Part shown: piece by piece, positions 32,501-47,600 of the stretch
Numbering within the stretch: position 1 is the stretch's first letter
Layout of the letters: the number at the start of each line of letters is the position of its first letter
From: Dipteronia dyeriana
Taxonomy: Eukaryota > Streptophyta > Magnoliopsida > Sapindales > Sapindaceae
DNA: 64,000 nucleotides
Assembly: GCA_032871835.1 (NCBI GenBank)
Contig: CM065295.1
Coordinates: 84,995,819-85,059,818, forward strand
Reading direction: 5' to 3'
Translations under genes and position numbers: made by a program
Notes under the pieces: model-generated
What the model saw: only the letters and a program-made list of their open reading frames with translations
What the model was told of the DNA's origin: nothing
Database searches by the model: none

Positions 32501-35500
32501 AAGTTCAATAAAGGAGGTAAAATTCAAACAATAATTACTCATAAAATTTACAATCTCAGATTATCCGAGCTAGTATAATCAAGCTAGTTTCCTCTGTAAT
32601 CTATTTGTATTTATTATCTGATTACAAGATTATTTCTGCTGCAGTTGCAAGTCACTGTATTCAGAACCTGTTTTGGGATCTCAACAAGTGGGCAAAAAAT
32701 CAGCAATTAATGGACATGATCTAAGAGCAGTTTAATGGTCCTAAGAATTTTAACATATTATGAGTATTGGAGTTAGTCACAACTGCTAGAATATTTCATT
32801 TATTAGAAGATTATGTTGCTGCATGTGCTTGTCCCTTATATAAAAAGTGTTTTGATATCTCATCAAATGAGTTAAAAATCAGTGATGAATAGACATATCT
32901 CAAAGCAGTTTAATGTAACTAACTTTAACACATCACATGTATGAATATCTGGCATTGGTCGCAATACGTAACCATTGTCCAAATTTTCATAGCAACATTT
33001 TTAAAGGTTAAATCTCATAAGATTATGAAATTTACATCCCATGAAATTTTATAAAGGAATCATGATTTTGAAATAAATTTAGAGATATAGCAGCGCTTTT
33101 CCTTTAAAATTAGTACCAACATTCTTGAAGAAACAATTAGAAATGGCATAACAGAAAGTAGAACAATATAAGATATTAGAAAGAAGAAAACGGAAGAAAC
33201 TTTTTGTGAATTGTGCCAAAAGAATACTCAGTTATTTGAATAGATTAATATACCTTGGCAAGGATGTAGCGAGGTCTTGTAGTAATGCGCCGAACTATTT
33301 CCACCAAAGCAGAGCTCACCTTGAAATTGATTTCCAAACTCTCAGAAGCAGCTGCCAAACAGGTAAGAAAAAAATGTCATTTGAAGCGAGGGAATATATA
33401 TATTCATAAGAACAACTAATACAATTATCCACATTTTGTCTCAAATATTTTTATTGATGGTTTAACACTTGCATGGCACTCACTATTAGATGGAGGAAAT
33501 ACAATTAATAATCATAAAACTGCAAGAGAAGAAAGGGAAACCAACTTTTTCCAGTGATGAGTTCTCGACTGGTCATTATTAGAGTATCTTTACGAGCCCG
33601 AAGGAGAATATCTACCATCTCAGCTGTTCTACTGACTTCCTCTTCTCTTTCTTCTAATGACTTCATGGCAACTTTATCAACAGAAACCTATTTACATTAC
33701 AGACGGACGGTTCAGATCTTATGCTAAGCATAAAATTTTAAAGTTACAAAATAATGGTTCTTATCTAGCTCCAAAAAATAACAATAAAACTAAAAATAAT
33801 GGTTCTTATCAGGGAGAAAAAAAAAAGCTACACAATGATTGTACCATGACTGATTTGCTAAACTATCCTATATTTTCAATTAAAACAAATAAAAATAACA
33901 CTAAATAATACAGAAGGACATTTTGCACTTGGGTCACCTCAATGCTTCTTATTATCTGACCACACTGTGATTTAAGCTCTTCAACCTGTGGAGTGTGAAA
34001 AATTATTATGCATCAACTATATATAGAAGAATCAACATCACAGGAGATTCAGAATAACAATATAGTGAACCTGTCTTGTTGTTTTTGGAACATATGACCC
34101 AACAACTATGAGTCCACCATTCCTTTCTTTGTTAATTCCGAGATCCTTTGGCAGAATTGGAGCTTTCCAGATAATCCCAATTCGGGCAGAAACAAAGCTA
34201 GCAGCAGTGCGGCATAAGAAAGATTTTCCCTTCAATTCAGCCTGTCAATTGAACATCGGGTTTAAGATCCTTCCACCGATTTCAAACACTCATGAAAAAC
34301 AACATAAGATAATACAAAGACTATGTGGATAGGTAAATATCTTGCCTGGATCATTCCAGCTGCAAAGACAGCCATGTCTCTCTCACTAGCAGCATTAACT
34401 ATACATGTGGAACCCTGCATTTCCCAATGAATTAGAAAATTAGTAATTAGTTCATATCTAAATTACTATATTTCCAACAATATCAAAAAGAAAATTTTGT
34501 GCCTTGTGGAACCATTTATTTGAATGCCACTACAGAGTACACAAAAGCACATGCATGCTAAACAAAGTAAATTATATAAGTTTTTCATCTCCATAATTTC
34601 AACAGAAAGCCACAAGAATCAGCTCAGCTCTGATTAAAGTAAGGAGAATGGGAAAAAACAGGTTTGAATTATCATTTCTACACTATAAGCCAATGTTTTA
34701 AATATTTATGTTTTACAAAAAATAGCCTTCTTCCTTAACCTGTACTGATAAGTGTTTCTTCTTTTTTCCGTGCTGACATTACATAAAAATTTCTGAAAAG
34801 ATGAAAGGAAAGTTTAGAACAAATGCATAAAATTTCTTGTTTCCTAGTGGTGGCACTTATGTTTTGGGTATCACAGAGAGATGGAACTGAATCCTACTTA
34901 TTGCATGTTTTTAAGGGCAAGAAGAATCTTCATCTATAAACAGCTGGGTCTTATTGTGCATTTAGGCAGAGGTAATCAGTATGATTGTCATTGTTATTAT
35001 TTGGAATTCATAATATTATCAGTTAAATAAGTTCAATTTGGGTTTTGACCAAAGATGGAAAAGAGAGCTGACTGGACTGAGGCCAGTCCATGGGTAATCT
35101 GGGTCGTGCCGTCTGCTTGGGCTGAGTTATAAAATGTGCTATTAGCATGCCCCCAGTCATATACATCCTCCAAAAAAAATGTGGCCACATTTGAGATGTG
35201 AATCCCTAATTTTATTGGCATAAATGAATGTTTAGGCACCATGCACATAAATACACTGTACCTTCTGCAGACTGCAAAGAAGCTCACAAACTGCATCTGG
35301 TCCTCCTTTTCTCAGGAGTTGGATAGAAATAGAAGCAACACTGCTAGCTGGAATGCGACCAACTGTTTTCTCTTCTACCCACTAAATTTAGACAAAAAAA
35401 AGTGTAGCAACGATAGAATCAAATTAGATATGTTTGGAACTTTGATAAAACGGCATGCATCCAGATAGAAACTAGAATTATCTAACCTCTCGTAGGTTTG

Positions 35501-35608
35501 AGGACTTATAGCCGAAAGCAGCATCTTTAGCAAACTCTGTCTCTCCGGCAGGAACAAGCCTATAAACACCAACATCAGACAATGAAACACCAACAAATCC
35601 ATTCTCAT

Positions 35609-35650
<42 letters not shown>

Positions 35651-38600
35651 GGGAGACAATAAAAATTGACCATGATTTAATTGTACCGATCAGAATCTGC
35701 AACATAGTGTACATCTTCAATAGTATAACGTCCTCCCTGAAGAAAGAAGGGACAGATGATCCATGCATCCATCTTGCCTAGAATAGAAACAGCTGCATCC
35801 GCTTCCTGCCGAAATCAAGCAACCTCAGATCATGATGCAATTAAAAGTTTTAAGTAGCAATACTATTAACATTATAATTTGGTATTAATTAAAAGTCACC
35901 CTCCTTGCCTCTGGAAAATGACCACGTAATGTCGAATCACCTCTCAAAACTACTGTGTATTCAGTATTCTCAACTGATTTAGATGCTGTACAGAGGTTTC
36001 TGCAAATATCTTTAATCAATGCACTGGCCTGTTAACAAATTAATAATCCACTTAGAAATGCAAGTCTAAGAAAAGATGGAATAGAGAGAATTCCTATGTC
36101 CAATGTTTCGAATGGAAACAACTATTTTTATAATGATGACAACAAGCAGTAGAAACTGAGAAACATCATCAATGGAGGTAAGCACTTAACCTTTTCTGAG
36201 CTTAGTGCTCTGGAGTTGGTCAAAATGAAGAAGCACAAAGGCCTTTTTTCAAACTGCTCAACAAGTGATTCGACACTCCTGCAGAGGACAATCCAACATA
36301 AGGGAAACTGGAAGAGCACTTTCCATAAAGCCCAATCATTCAGTTTAAAGTTATTGAGTGCTAGTTTCTAATTATGGAAGGAAATAACACATAACTTCAC
36401 TAGTTATACAAAGAAAATATTCACCATGGCTGTAGAAAACTACACTAAATAAAATTTGATTTGCGATATCAGATAATGTGGATTTGTAAAGCACATGTAT
36501 AATATATAGAACAAAGACACACCATTCTGTCAATACTTCAATGTCATGAACTGTTTGGGTCCCAGTAGGATCATCATCCAGGACAACCAATGTCTTTGAA
36601 TTGTTCTGGATTAGTCTATGTATATCATCAATAGGATCCAGTGGCCACTCAGATGGAAGAGTTTGCAAGACAGCTTCTTTTTTAAGAATGGGAAGCTTTC
36701 CTTCAACTTTAACACCGGAAAGTGTCTCATAGAACTATACCAATGAACATATTGTAGTTAATTATTCAATCAGAATCACAGATTTGTGATATTATATTCA
36801 AAAAGTAGCAGACTTTATTATACAAAATCCAGAAACAGTAAGTGGATCAACTTATGAAATAGAACTGAAAAATAAACCAAATATTAAGATAACACTTTTT
36901 AAGATCCACCAAATCAAATTTTGAGTCACACCGCACCAGCTTTTGATTCTTTCAGATTTAACTGGATATAATTATGATAATTAAACAAAACCTTGCATAA
37001 TTAATACTCAAATACCAAGGGAAAACCACAATCAACTTCACTGAGAATAAAATATGATAAACAATTTCATTTTTTTATTTTAAGCATAAGCATTCTATCA
37101 TGAAAATGTAATTGAGATTCACTAAGTATTGCCAACTGGCTTGAAAACATTCATTAAAGTATTGATATTGTACCCACTATTGGAGGTAAATATTCTCAAA
37201 CAAGTGAGTTTAAATCAGATGATTATGGTCTTGGATTTGGACCATCAATCCCTCTTAAGAAAAAAATGACATAATATGTCCATACCTTAACTACACCTGC
37301 ATCATCTTGACGACCCCAGCCAGCAGCAGACCCTGCTCAACAGTAATGTGATAACTTAAATACTATGCACCATACCATATAAAAAGAATACTAAACATGA
37401 GAAAAGACTTTCTTGCTTATATATAATTGCATTGTAAAGATCTACTGTTGGTTTTCAGGATATAACATTGCTGCTACATTAGTTTTCTGTCACCGGAACC
37501 CTTGGGACAACTTTATGCCATGTATCAAAAGCATTCAAAGATTTACAATATAACACAATAAAATATGAATTACAACTAAAGTCTAAAACATGAATTCCAT
37601 GGCTGAACCAAGATAAGTTAATTGAAGGAAGTCATTTCATGATACTTCATTAGCACAAGGGAACTAGTTGAGGAAATCATGAATAAAACATTTTAGTAAC
37701 CACCAGATGCTGAGGAGTAATACACGTATTATCTCAGAAGGATAAAAAATTTGGACTAAATGATTCCCTTATTTCCCTTTAATCAATTTTATATATATAT
37801 TTGTAGTAAAGTAAAATTTAGAAATGAAAGGATTTTTCTCCCACTAATATAGGGTTACATGCTAAGGCTAAGTATGATTCATCCTTGTAGATGATTTACA
37901 AGGATAACTATGAACTGAAGCAAGAGTAGAAAGCTCCTTAAATTTACACAAAATATATTCACAGGTTAAAAATGTAAAACGAGTACGGCCAATTTTTCTA
38001 TAAAGTATATGTAGCAGATTACATCGCACCTGCCAGGAACAGCTGGTGTGCAGTAGCTGAAACATGCAATGGAACTTTTTGGGATGAGCTTTCACGAGCA
38101 ACAATACCCTATAGACAATTACTTGTGTCAAAAAGGAACAGACAATTAATAAATTAATAAAATATTTTGCTTCAATTCAAGCATGGAGTAGTGATCAATT
38201 TGACCAGATCTTTCACGAAGATATCAAGCGCAGAGTGTGGTGTATAATCATTGTCCAACATGTGTGGAACCCGGTTCTCAAACATCCTGTAAAAGAGTTA
38301 AACTTGCTCAGAAATAATCACTCCAGTATTTTCAAACATAAATTTGAATCCTGGGGAAAAAGAAAAGAAAGAAACCAATCCCTTAAAAATATAAAATTAC
38401 TACATTCCTTTGTGCATGACACATACCATGAAGTTCCCCCACTGCTGCCGATAATATCAAATAATACTCGAGTATTAAGACCTAACCGAGCTCCAAAGGC
38501 CATTGCCTCAGCTGCTGATGCTATATGGACTCCAGCAAGCAGTTGATTAATCATTTTTACACCACTAGAGAACACAACATAAAAGAAACAATAATACTAG

Positions 38601-41600
38601 TTACCCCAACAACCATAACCCTATTTCCAAGATAACATGATGTTGTTTAGCATACCTTCCAGCCCCACAACCCCCTTTAATGATATAGAGCTTCTCACTT
38701 AATGCTGTTCAAGGAAAAAAAAATACCAGGGTCAATAGCGACATGAATTTAAGATATGTTTTCACCAAAGGATAAACATGATGTTACATGCTCCTTACCT
38801 GACAGGACTGAACCTGCAGATCTTAGTGCTTCATCAGTACCGGAAGCCATTATCTGACAAAATAAAATGTAATTTAAGTGCAATTTCAGTCAAGAAAACC
38901 GTAGCATCTGTTTTGTAAAAGGAAAGGGTCGTTTAGCACACCGTAAGTTCTCCCGTTGAGGCCCTCTTAACACCACCAGAAACAGGAGCGTCTACCAATT
39001 TCAAATCTTTGCCTTCAACTATGACAATTGCACATAAAAGTAATATATTAAAGAACCATAAGAAAGAACCAAGGAAAAAGAATATGTAACGAAAATGATT
39101 ACCTCTTCAATGCAATTGAATGATCATGATATTTTTGATTACTTATTCTACCCAACTCGCCATATTGAAATTTCATTTTCCCATTTAAAAAAAAGTTAAA
39201 AAGAAAGAGAAAAATTCAACACCCACCCCTGCCCCCTTCCTCTTTAAGTTATTAGTGTCTATTTATTTGATCTTCCATTGAAGGAAGGAAGCCAAAATTT
39301 ACAAAAGAAAAGGCAATAATACTACTAAGACACCCAGTGAAGATAGTTTGTTTTGGTGATTATAGTATACTTTGGCTAACTAATTTGGTGAATAGTTTCA
39401 AGATACAAGAGTTAAGAAAATATTAGGATGTAGAGATTATATCCGAAAATCAAGAGAAAAAGACGAATCAAATAAGATTATTACAGATAAAATTCAGATT
39501 TCTACCAAATGTTATAGCCCTAGTCAATGTACCATGTTGTGGAACTAAAGAGATTGATGAGCATATATTAAAAAAAGTTATGGGTTAATAGGTATAATGA
39601 CAGAAAGATCAACGATGGAAGCTATATACTTAAGTTTTCATATCATAAAAAGAAATCCTATCAGCATGCGATAGGTTGTTATTGACCATTATCTGGTAAA
39701 ATGGTAGAAGGTCCCACACAAATTAGCACAAGATTACAAGTTTGAGTATAGGAAAAAGTATATTTAGGTGTTCAAAATAACATAATCATTATTAAACAAC
39801 AAATTTTTAAATTCGAAGTGCAATTTGAATAACAAAAGATGATACGAGCATATAGTAACATACTCCTTAAGTAAATAAAATTATTATAAATATTGTTAAA
39901 ACGTGACTCCTTAAAAGAACTTTGGGAACAGAACAGCAATTTGTAGAAAAAAATGGTTGAGACATAAATTCACAAGCTGGAACTGCAGTTTAAATACACA
40001 AACAGTAGTGAGTTATATCAATTCAAGGACATACGTTGCAGGCGCCGCTCTAGTTGGCTCACGAATCCAGGAGAGACGGTAGATGAAAGGATTATTGTTG
40101 CTCCAGATGGAAGAACTAAAAAATAGCAAATTGACATCAATACAGATCAAAATATGTGAAATAATATTCTGAAAATAGCCTGGGAAATACCTGAAACAGC
40201 ACCAAAATCTCCATATAGAACAGTCTCAGCTTGAGCTTCATTTGTGACCATGATTACAAGCACATCAGCATCTGAAATCGAAATGCAAAAACATAAAAAA
40301 TAGTAAATGAATAGATGTGTGCTCCATGAATATGAATTGAAAAAACTGGAAAGAATTGGTAAAACTTTACAAATTGCAGTTCAATAACCCAATTGAACTA
40401 TGAAAATGTTTTTTAATAAGAACGAAAAGTAATATACTAGAATGATAAAAGGAATACAGAAAAGGTGAATCAGCCCTAATTCCAAACCAAACATAATATA
40501 CTGAAGCTCCAGAACAAAATTCCACAAACTAATACAAGAGGGCATCCCAATTTTCATAAACAATGAAAAGAAAGAATTCTGAAATTCTATTAAAACTGAA
40601 GTCCATAAGAGACTAAAATTGGGACTTTATCCCACAAAACATCTATCTCCTCCTTGACAACGTCCTAAATTTTTTGATCCTTTATTTTCAAAACTAATTA
40701 CCTTCATTAAAGAAAAAGATTTTATCTCTAAATGAAATAGATACGAAGACATGAACCAGCAACAACTATCAAGAATTGGAAACCGATAATGAAAATCAAA
40801 ACTATATATATCGAAAGCCTAAAACATAATAAAAACAACACAGCAGTTTAAGACTATAAAAGAAAAAATAAGAATCTTTTTTTTATCGGAAAAGAAAGAA
40901 AAAGGTTGAATCTTGAAATTCAAACTAATGCCAAAAGGGAAGCATATAGATGAACTGTAGAATCATTTGAAACAGCAGTATGTTATTTGAGTTCCAGAAA
41001 TATCAGTAGCACTATTTGATAAGTTAGTTCAGATAGTCAGAAAATCAATTTAAATTATTCATCAATTTATCTCCTAATTTGACGAGGGGAATATTCACCA
41101 CTTTAAAACACACGGTGAATCACCAAATAGAAGAACAGCCACCACCGGGGGCAAGGCTTTGCTCATTCAACCCCAATATTTGCTGCATTGTGTTTCTCTG
41201 CTAGGTGCTACTTAAGACAACCCCCATCACACTAGCCTTACAAGCTTTCTAAACTTACAGAAGCAGGAAATCTTTCTATAGAATATAAACATAATCAATT
41301 ATTTATCTTTGTTTATTGATAAGAATTTAGATTGATAGACCTTTAAACATGCCTCGAATTACCTTTAGAAACTTCAGCTGGAGATTTTGCAATCAAGCCA
41401 CCAGCATTTTCAAATCGAATTTGTGTTGGTCTATACACCTGTTCTCCATAGAAAGAAATATAGATATTTTTTATTGGTGACATATCACTTAGCATCTCAA
41501 GCAATATGCACGATTTTTTTTTTATTAGAAATTAAAATTAAGCTAAGTGCACACTCACTCACACTTTGTATGTGAAATGCAAACAGATGACATAAAGCAG

Positions 41601-44600
41601 AAACAAAATAATTAATACTGTATCAAACTGTTTCATGTCGATTAATGGCACTTTCAAATGAACAAATAGAAGCAAGGAATTTACATCATAACCAACAACG
41701 CCGAAATTTGATTTCAGCAGGTGAGTTGCCATGCCAAACCCCATTGCTCCAAGACCAATGAAACCAACTCGTTTCACAGGACTTGATGTGGAAGTAAATT
41801 GGTCGGCCAGTTGCTCAGGTTTGTAGGGTTCCAAATTGGCAGCATCAGTGATATTAATTCCAAATACTTTCTCCCAAACCTGTTCACGAATTGTACAGAA
41901 AACAAATAAATATGAGTAATCCACTGTTAAAATCATTATGTTTTACATCTTAGTTTCAATACATCATTGGGGTTTCCTTCAAAACTTGTCTAAAAACAAG
42001 ATCATCGGGTTACTGAAATTTATAAACAAAAACTATACATAATAACCTTGACTAGTGGAGCACTATCATCATCACCATGAGCATGCGAATACCCTGAAAA
42101 AGGAAATGCATAAAAAAGATGAGAGCAAACCACTTTGCTTCCAACAATTAAACTATCATCTTGGTAATCTAAAATTAAATGAAAGAATTAGATAACTACC
42201 AAGTATTAGTTGTTGATGAGCAACAGACAAAAGTGGAAGGGGGAAAGTAAGCATCTTGGCCATATCCAAAACAGTACCCTTGAATTAAAAGTTTCAGTTA
42301 GTGTAATGAAAAGACAAAAATACATCATCAAAGGTGTCAACAAGAAGATACTAATGATCAAAGTTCATAATTAAAAGCCAAAATTCCTGATTCCTGTATT
42401 ATACAAGAGGCTAAATTAAACATGCTAAAATCTACACATCCAAATTCAAGATGCAATTCATCAGATTTCGCTCAAGTATTCCACATCAGTACCATGTGAA
42501 AAAAAATTGCTCTACTAAAAATATTTTGGCTCAAATGGAAAAAAGTCAAAAACTGTGAAAGTTTATTCTTTATTTTCTTGAATAATAATTCTGTACAAAC
42601 AGCCCTAATATACATATACATTAGCCAGTAACAATCTGCTTAATCTAAGGAATTTGTTTCCATTCTAAAGAAGGAAATTAATACCAAATCCTCTAATAAT
42701 AGGAAATCTAATATACATCATAATTAAATATCTAGATCCCTAGAAAACAGCAACAAAATCTCCAACACTCCCCCTCAAGCTGGGTTGTATATGTTTAACA
42801 TACCCAGCTTGCTACATAGATCTTCAAAGCCAGTCCTCGGAAGTGCTTTTGTAAGTATATCTGCATTTTGTGATGATGAAGGAGTGTATATAGGTTCAAT
42901 GACTCCCCTTTCTATATTTTCTTTGATAAAATGTTTATCAATTTCGATATGCTTAGTCCTGTCATGTTGAACAGGATTTTTGCAATACTGATAGCTGTTT
43001 GACTGTCACACAGCAACTTTATAGATCCATCAATAGGAACCTTCAATTCAGCTAACAAACGTTTCAACCAAATTCCTTCACAAATCCCTTGAGCCATGGC
43101 TCTAAATTCAGCTTCAGCACTACTTCTTGCCACAACGAATTGCTTTTTACTCCTCCAGATTGTCAAATTTCCCCAAACATAAGTACAGAAACCTGAAGTT
43201 GATCTCCTGTCAGTGACAGACCCAGCCCAGTCTGCATCTGAATACACCTCAACATCTCTTCCTGAATTCTTTTTAAAAAACAGTCCTTTTCCTGGAGTCA
43301 TTTTTAGATATCTCAGAATCCTCGGTACTGCTGTCATGTGTTCTTCAGTGGGCTTGTTCATGTACTGACTAACAACACTTACAGGAAAGGCAATGTCAGG
43401 TCTTGTATGAGAAAGATAGATTAATTTCCCTACAAGTCTCTGGTACCTCCCCTTTTCAACAGGAGCACTATCCTGAATTGACCCCAGGAGCACTCTTCCA
43501 CTCGGCTATAGACAAAGCTTCCTCCACACTGTTAGGAATTTACACTTCTGAAATTTTTGCAATAAACCCTCTGTGTCTCTTAGACAACCCTTCATAATTG
43601 ACATATTTACCTATAGGATACAACGGTCTACTTCTGCATTCTCTCACCCCTTTCCGGGCTGCTATTGGCAAATCACCATCAGTTTGTTCACTATCAAGGT
43701 CTGAACTGTTAGGGGAATTATTGTCTTCAATCTGTGCATTAATTTCTTGAATTTGAGGTTCGGGCTCAGATGAATGAACTGGCTGAGTGTGTGTTGGAAC
43801 CACTACTTCTTTCTGTTTTTCCCTTCTCCCTATGTAAACAATATCCTTTTTATCAACAGTAGTTGGAACATGACACTTAGATGGTTCTCTAGGAGTTTCA
43901 CTCAAAGACTGATTGCTAGAAGGTTCATTAGAGTTCGATTCAGGAGTATGAGGACTAACTGAAGAAATTTCAACCAAGCTAGGAGTCCAAAATACATCAA
44001 AACTCTCAAGGCTTTGTGGTGACAAACTAGGTCTCTCAAATTTCTAAAACTGATATTCACTAGAATTCTCCCCTGAATAACAGTTTTGGTAAAATATGGT
44101 TTTGTTTCAAAAAAGGTAACATCCATACTATATTAAAACTTATGATTAAGAGGACAAAAACACTTATAACTCTTATGAATTGAAGAATAGCCAATAAAAA
44201 TCCTCTTGACAGATCGCTTATCCAATTTACCCCATGAGTGTTTATGAAGATGAATAAAAACAGTACACCCAAATATTTCGGTGGTAAATTAGATATTAGG
44301 CGACATTGGGGATAGAAGTGAAGAAGGGTTTTACTAGGAGTTGAAAACTGCAGAGTCTTTGAGGGAAGCCTATTGATCAAATATGTTGATGTAAGAACAA
44401 CATCTCCCCAAAAAAATTTAGGCATGTTTGTGGAAAACAACAAGGATCGGGCAACTTCAAGGATGTGTCTATTCTTCCTCTCGGAAATACCATTTTGTTG
44501 TGGGGTAACAACACAAGAACTCTGGTGAATGATACCCTCACACAATAAGTAATTGCCAAGCTGAGAATTAAAAAATTCTCTACCGTTGTCAGTTCTTAAA

Positions 44601-47600
44601 ATCTGAATTTTAGTATTGAATTGGGTTTTAATCATGGTATTGAATGTTTTGAAAATTTGAGACCTCAGATTTGTGTTTCATGAGAAAAATCCAAGTAAGT
44701 CTTGTGTGATCATCAATAAACGAAACAAACCATCTAGCACCAGTGATATTTGGGGTTTGTGATGGTCCTTAAACATCACTATGTATCATGAAAAAAGGTT
44801 TAGATGATTTGTAAGTTTGACTTGGAATACTTGTGCGAGAGTGTTTAGAGAATTGACATATTTCACAATGGAAAGACATAAGATTTTTATTATTGAACAT
44901 TATAGGAAACAGTTAGCAAGATACATAAAACTTGGGTGTCCTAAACGGTAATGCCATAACATCACGTCACTATCTAGACTAAACGCCCTAACAAGGTCAT
45001 GTTTGCTAATACTGTTAACAAAAGGCCTACTCACTGCTGTTGATGCTTGTAGTTTAGGAGAGGGTTGAACTTCTAGAAGATAAGAGTCCTTCACACCCTC
45101 TAGCACTGCCAATCATCCTCCCCGTAGTCAAATCCTGAAAAACACAAGTATTTTAACGAAATTCAGCCACACAGTTCATATCTTTAATAAGTTTACTTAC
45201 CGATAATAAGTTGCAATTTAGTTTAGGCACATATAAAATAGAATGCAAAGTCAGGTTCTTAGAAGCAATCACAGTTCCAATGCCCATTACTTTAGATATA
45301 GTTCCATCAGCAATCCGTACATGAGGGCTGTTACCACAAGCTGAGAACTGGTGAAAAATGCTTTTGTCTCCGGTCATGTGGTCTGAAGCACCAGAATCAA
45401 CAATCCATGACTGAGATTTTTCTAAGTTAGCAGCCAAAGCATCAAGAAAATTACCTTTTTGTGCAATAGAACCTGTACCAATTACAACTGGACTAGCAGA
45501 CGTCTGTGTTTGACTAAGGATCTTATGTAGTGCATCCAACTGGTCTTTGCTGAAAGGTTCAGTTCCTGTGGTGGAAGACAGGTTCGCTCGACCCTCAGAG
45601 TCCTTAGCTGGTTTCCAATCAGCTGGTTTCCCATAAATCTTCCAACACTTCTCCTTTAGATGTCCAGGTTTTCTACAGTGATCACACCACGGTCTACCTC
45701 CCCTACGTGGTTCTTGATGATTGCAGGCAGCCAAAGCAGAAGCTTCACCCCCCGTTTCTTTTGTTTCTATCCCAAGCATCAAAGATCTACGACTTTCCTC
45801 TCGTCTGACCTCATAGAAGGCCTCACGAAGACTCGGCAATCGCTTTGTACCGAAGATCCTTCCTCGCACAGCATCGAGATTGGAAGTTAAACCCAATCAG
45901 AATTTGTAGACTCTCTTAGTCTCGATAATCTTCTTGTACTGTTGAGAGTCTTCGGGTGAACTCCACTTATATTTTTCAAACGCATCAAGTTGTTGCCAAT
46001 AAGTCTGAAGTTTGTTGTAGTACTCGGTCACCGAGAGATCCCCTTGCCTTAGGTCATGAAGTGCTCCTTCAATTGTCACTAATTCAGGAGTGTTGTCCTT
46101 GTGAGAGTATGTCTCCTTCACTCCTTCCCAAACCTCGGCAGTTGTCTCATAAAGGAGGAAATTTTCACCGATATTAGGCATCATCGAATTTATCAACCAA
46201 GACATGACTTGGCTGTTATCTCTCTTCCAAGCTCTATATTTTGCATCCTTCTCTTCGGGCTTGATGACTTTTTCTGTAAGATAGTCTTTTTTCTCTTTGC
46301 TACATAGATAAAGTAGGACAGGTTGAGACCACTGGAGGTAGTTTCGACCGGTAAGTTTGTAGGAAGTAATGGACATATGAGGGAAATTTTGAGGTCTCCA
46401 CCATTGCCACCAAGAATGGTTGTTTCGGCAATTGTAGACTCAGCTGAGATTATTTCAGAACTACTGGATTTGGTTATGATGAATGATGAGGATTGTTGCT
46501 GGAAAGAGCAACAAGAAGATCGGAGTTACTGCTGGAAAAGGCAGTAAGAAATTCGGAATTGAGACAGATTACTGCCGGAAAGAGCAGTAAGAGAAGGAGA
46601 AAAAAAAATTAGGGTTTCAGAGGAGGCTCTGATACCATATGAAAGTTTATTCTTTATTTTCTTGAATAATAATTCTGCACAAACAGCCCTAATATATATA
46701 TACATTAGGCAGTAACAATCTGCTTAATCTAAGGAATTTGTTTCCTTTTTAAAGAAGGAAATTAATATAAAATCCTCTAATAATAGAAAAGCTAATATAC
46801 ATCATAATTAAATATCTAGATCCCTAGAAAACAACAACAAAATCTCCAACAAAAACCATGCTTCAGCCCAATTTCTTCAAACACCCGAAGACAACAGCAA
46901 ATACAAAGCAAAAAACAGGATCCTGAATAAGGGACTCAAACGAAACAAAGAATAAGAATGTATAATCACTATATATCTTACCAAATTTTGAATAAATGCA
47001 TTCAGGAAATCAACTTTAGCATTACCCCTCAACAACTGGGGAATATGATTGTTGAAAACCCTGCATACAAGGAAAATGTGAGACATAACTAACAAGTAAC
47101 AAGCAAATTTCTTTTGTTTAGAAAAACGACCAAGGTCAAAACATCTACCCCCAAGGTGGCCACTGTGTGGCTCAGCCCTCGCCATGACACAATTTCCAAG
47201 TTTCAATACCACTAACAATGATATATCAAAAAAAAATACCACTAACAATCAGACTAACAGGTTTTTACCTAGCATTGTCCTAACCATGGAGCCAACTAAA
47301 TGAATTTAAAGCATCTAATTACTAAATTTGTTTCGAATGCTCATATATTTCCTTGGAATATTTGAACATAAAACTGTTATCAGGGAAAAGTATAAAGAAC
47401 GACTGATGGGCAGTATCAACACAGTGACATACCATGAATTTCCAGCTGCATTGGAAATGATATCGTAGACAATCCATGGATGAATCCCAATTTTAGTACC
47501 AAGTGAAATAGCTTCTACAGAAGCAATAACATGAATGCCCTCGAGTAGTTCATTGACCAGTTTGCTTTTGCTGCAATGGAATGGAAATTAGAATGGATTG

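Larger units (their letters stand above)
42554..46852 (-). mobile_element. Ty1/copia LTR retrotransposon in intron 9 of the fusion gene, RT region deleted
   Basis: The LTRs are 42554-42767 and 46638-46852 (214-215 bp), and the 5-bp duplication AAAAC flanks both ends (42549-42553, 46853-46857). About a dozen mismatches separate the LTRs by eye (~5%). The element has the same orientation as the host gene. The minus-strand order is LTR, primer site, gag, protease, integrase, RNase H, LTR. Between the integrase-side region (43540) and RNase H (43493) the reverse transcriptase domain is missing, so the copy is non-autonomous. Confidence 0.93.

Noticed and set aside
35375..35768. Poly-proline frames
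   Set aside because: They read through the G41 homopolymer in an intron and across exon antisense or wrong frames of the fusion gene.
36372..36668. Separate small genes along 30-50 kb (many short minus-strand frames)
   Set aside because: Each is a single exon with intron read-through of the 42-exon fusion gene, as shown by frame continuity after splicing.
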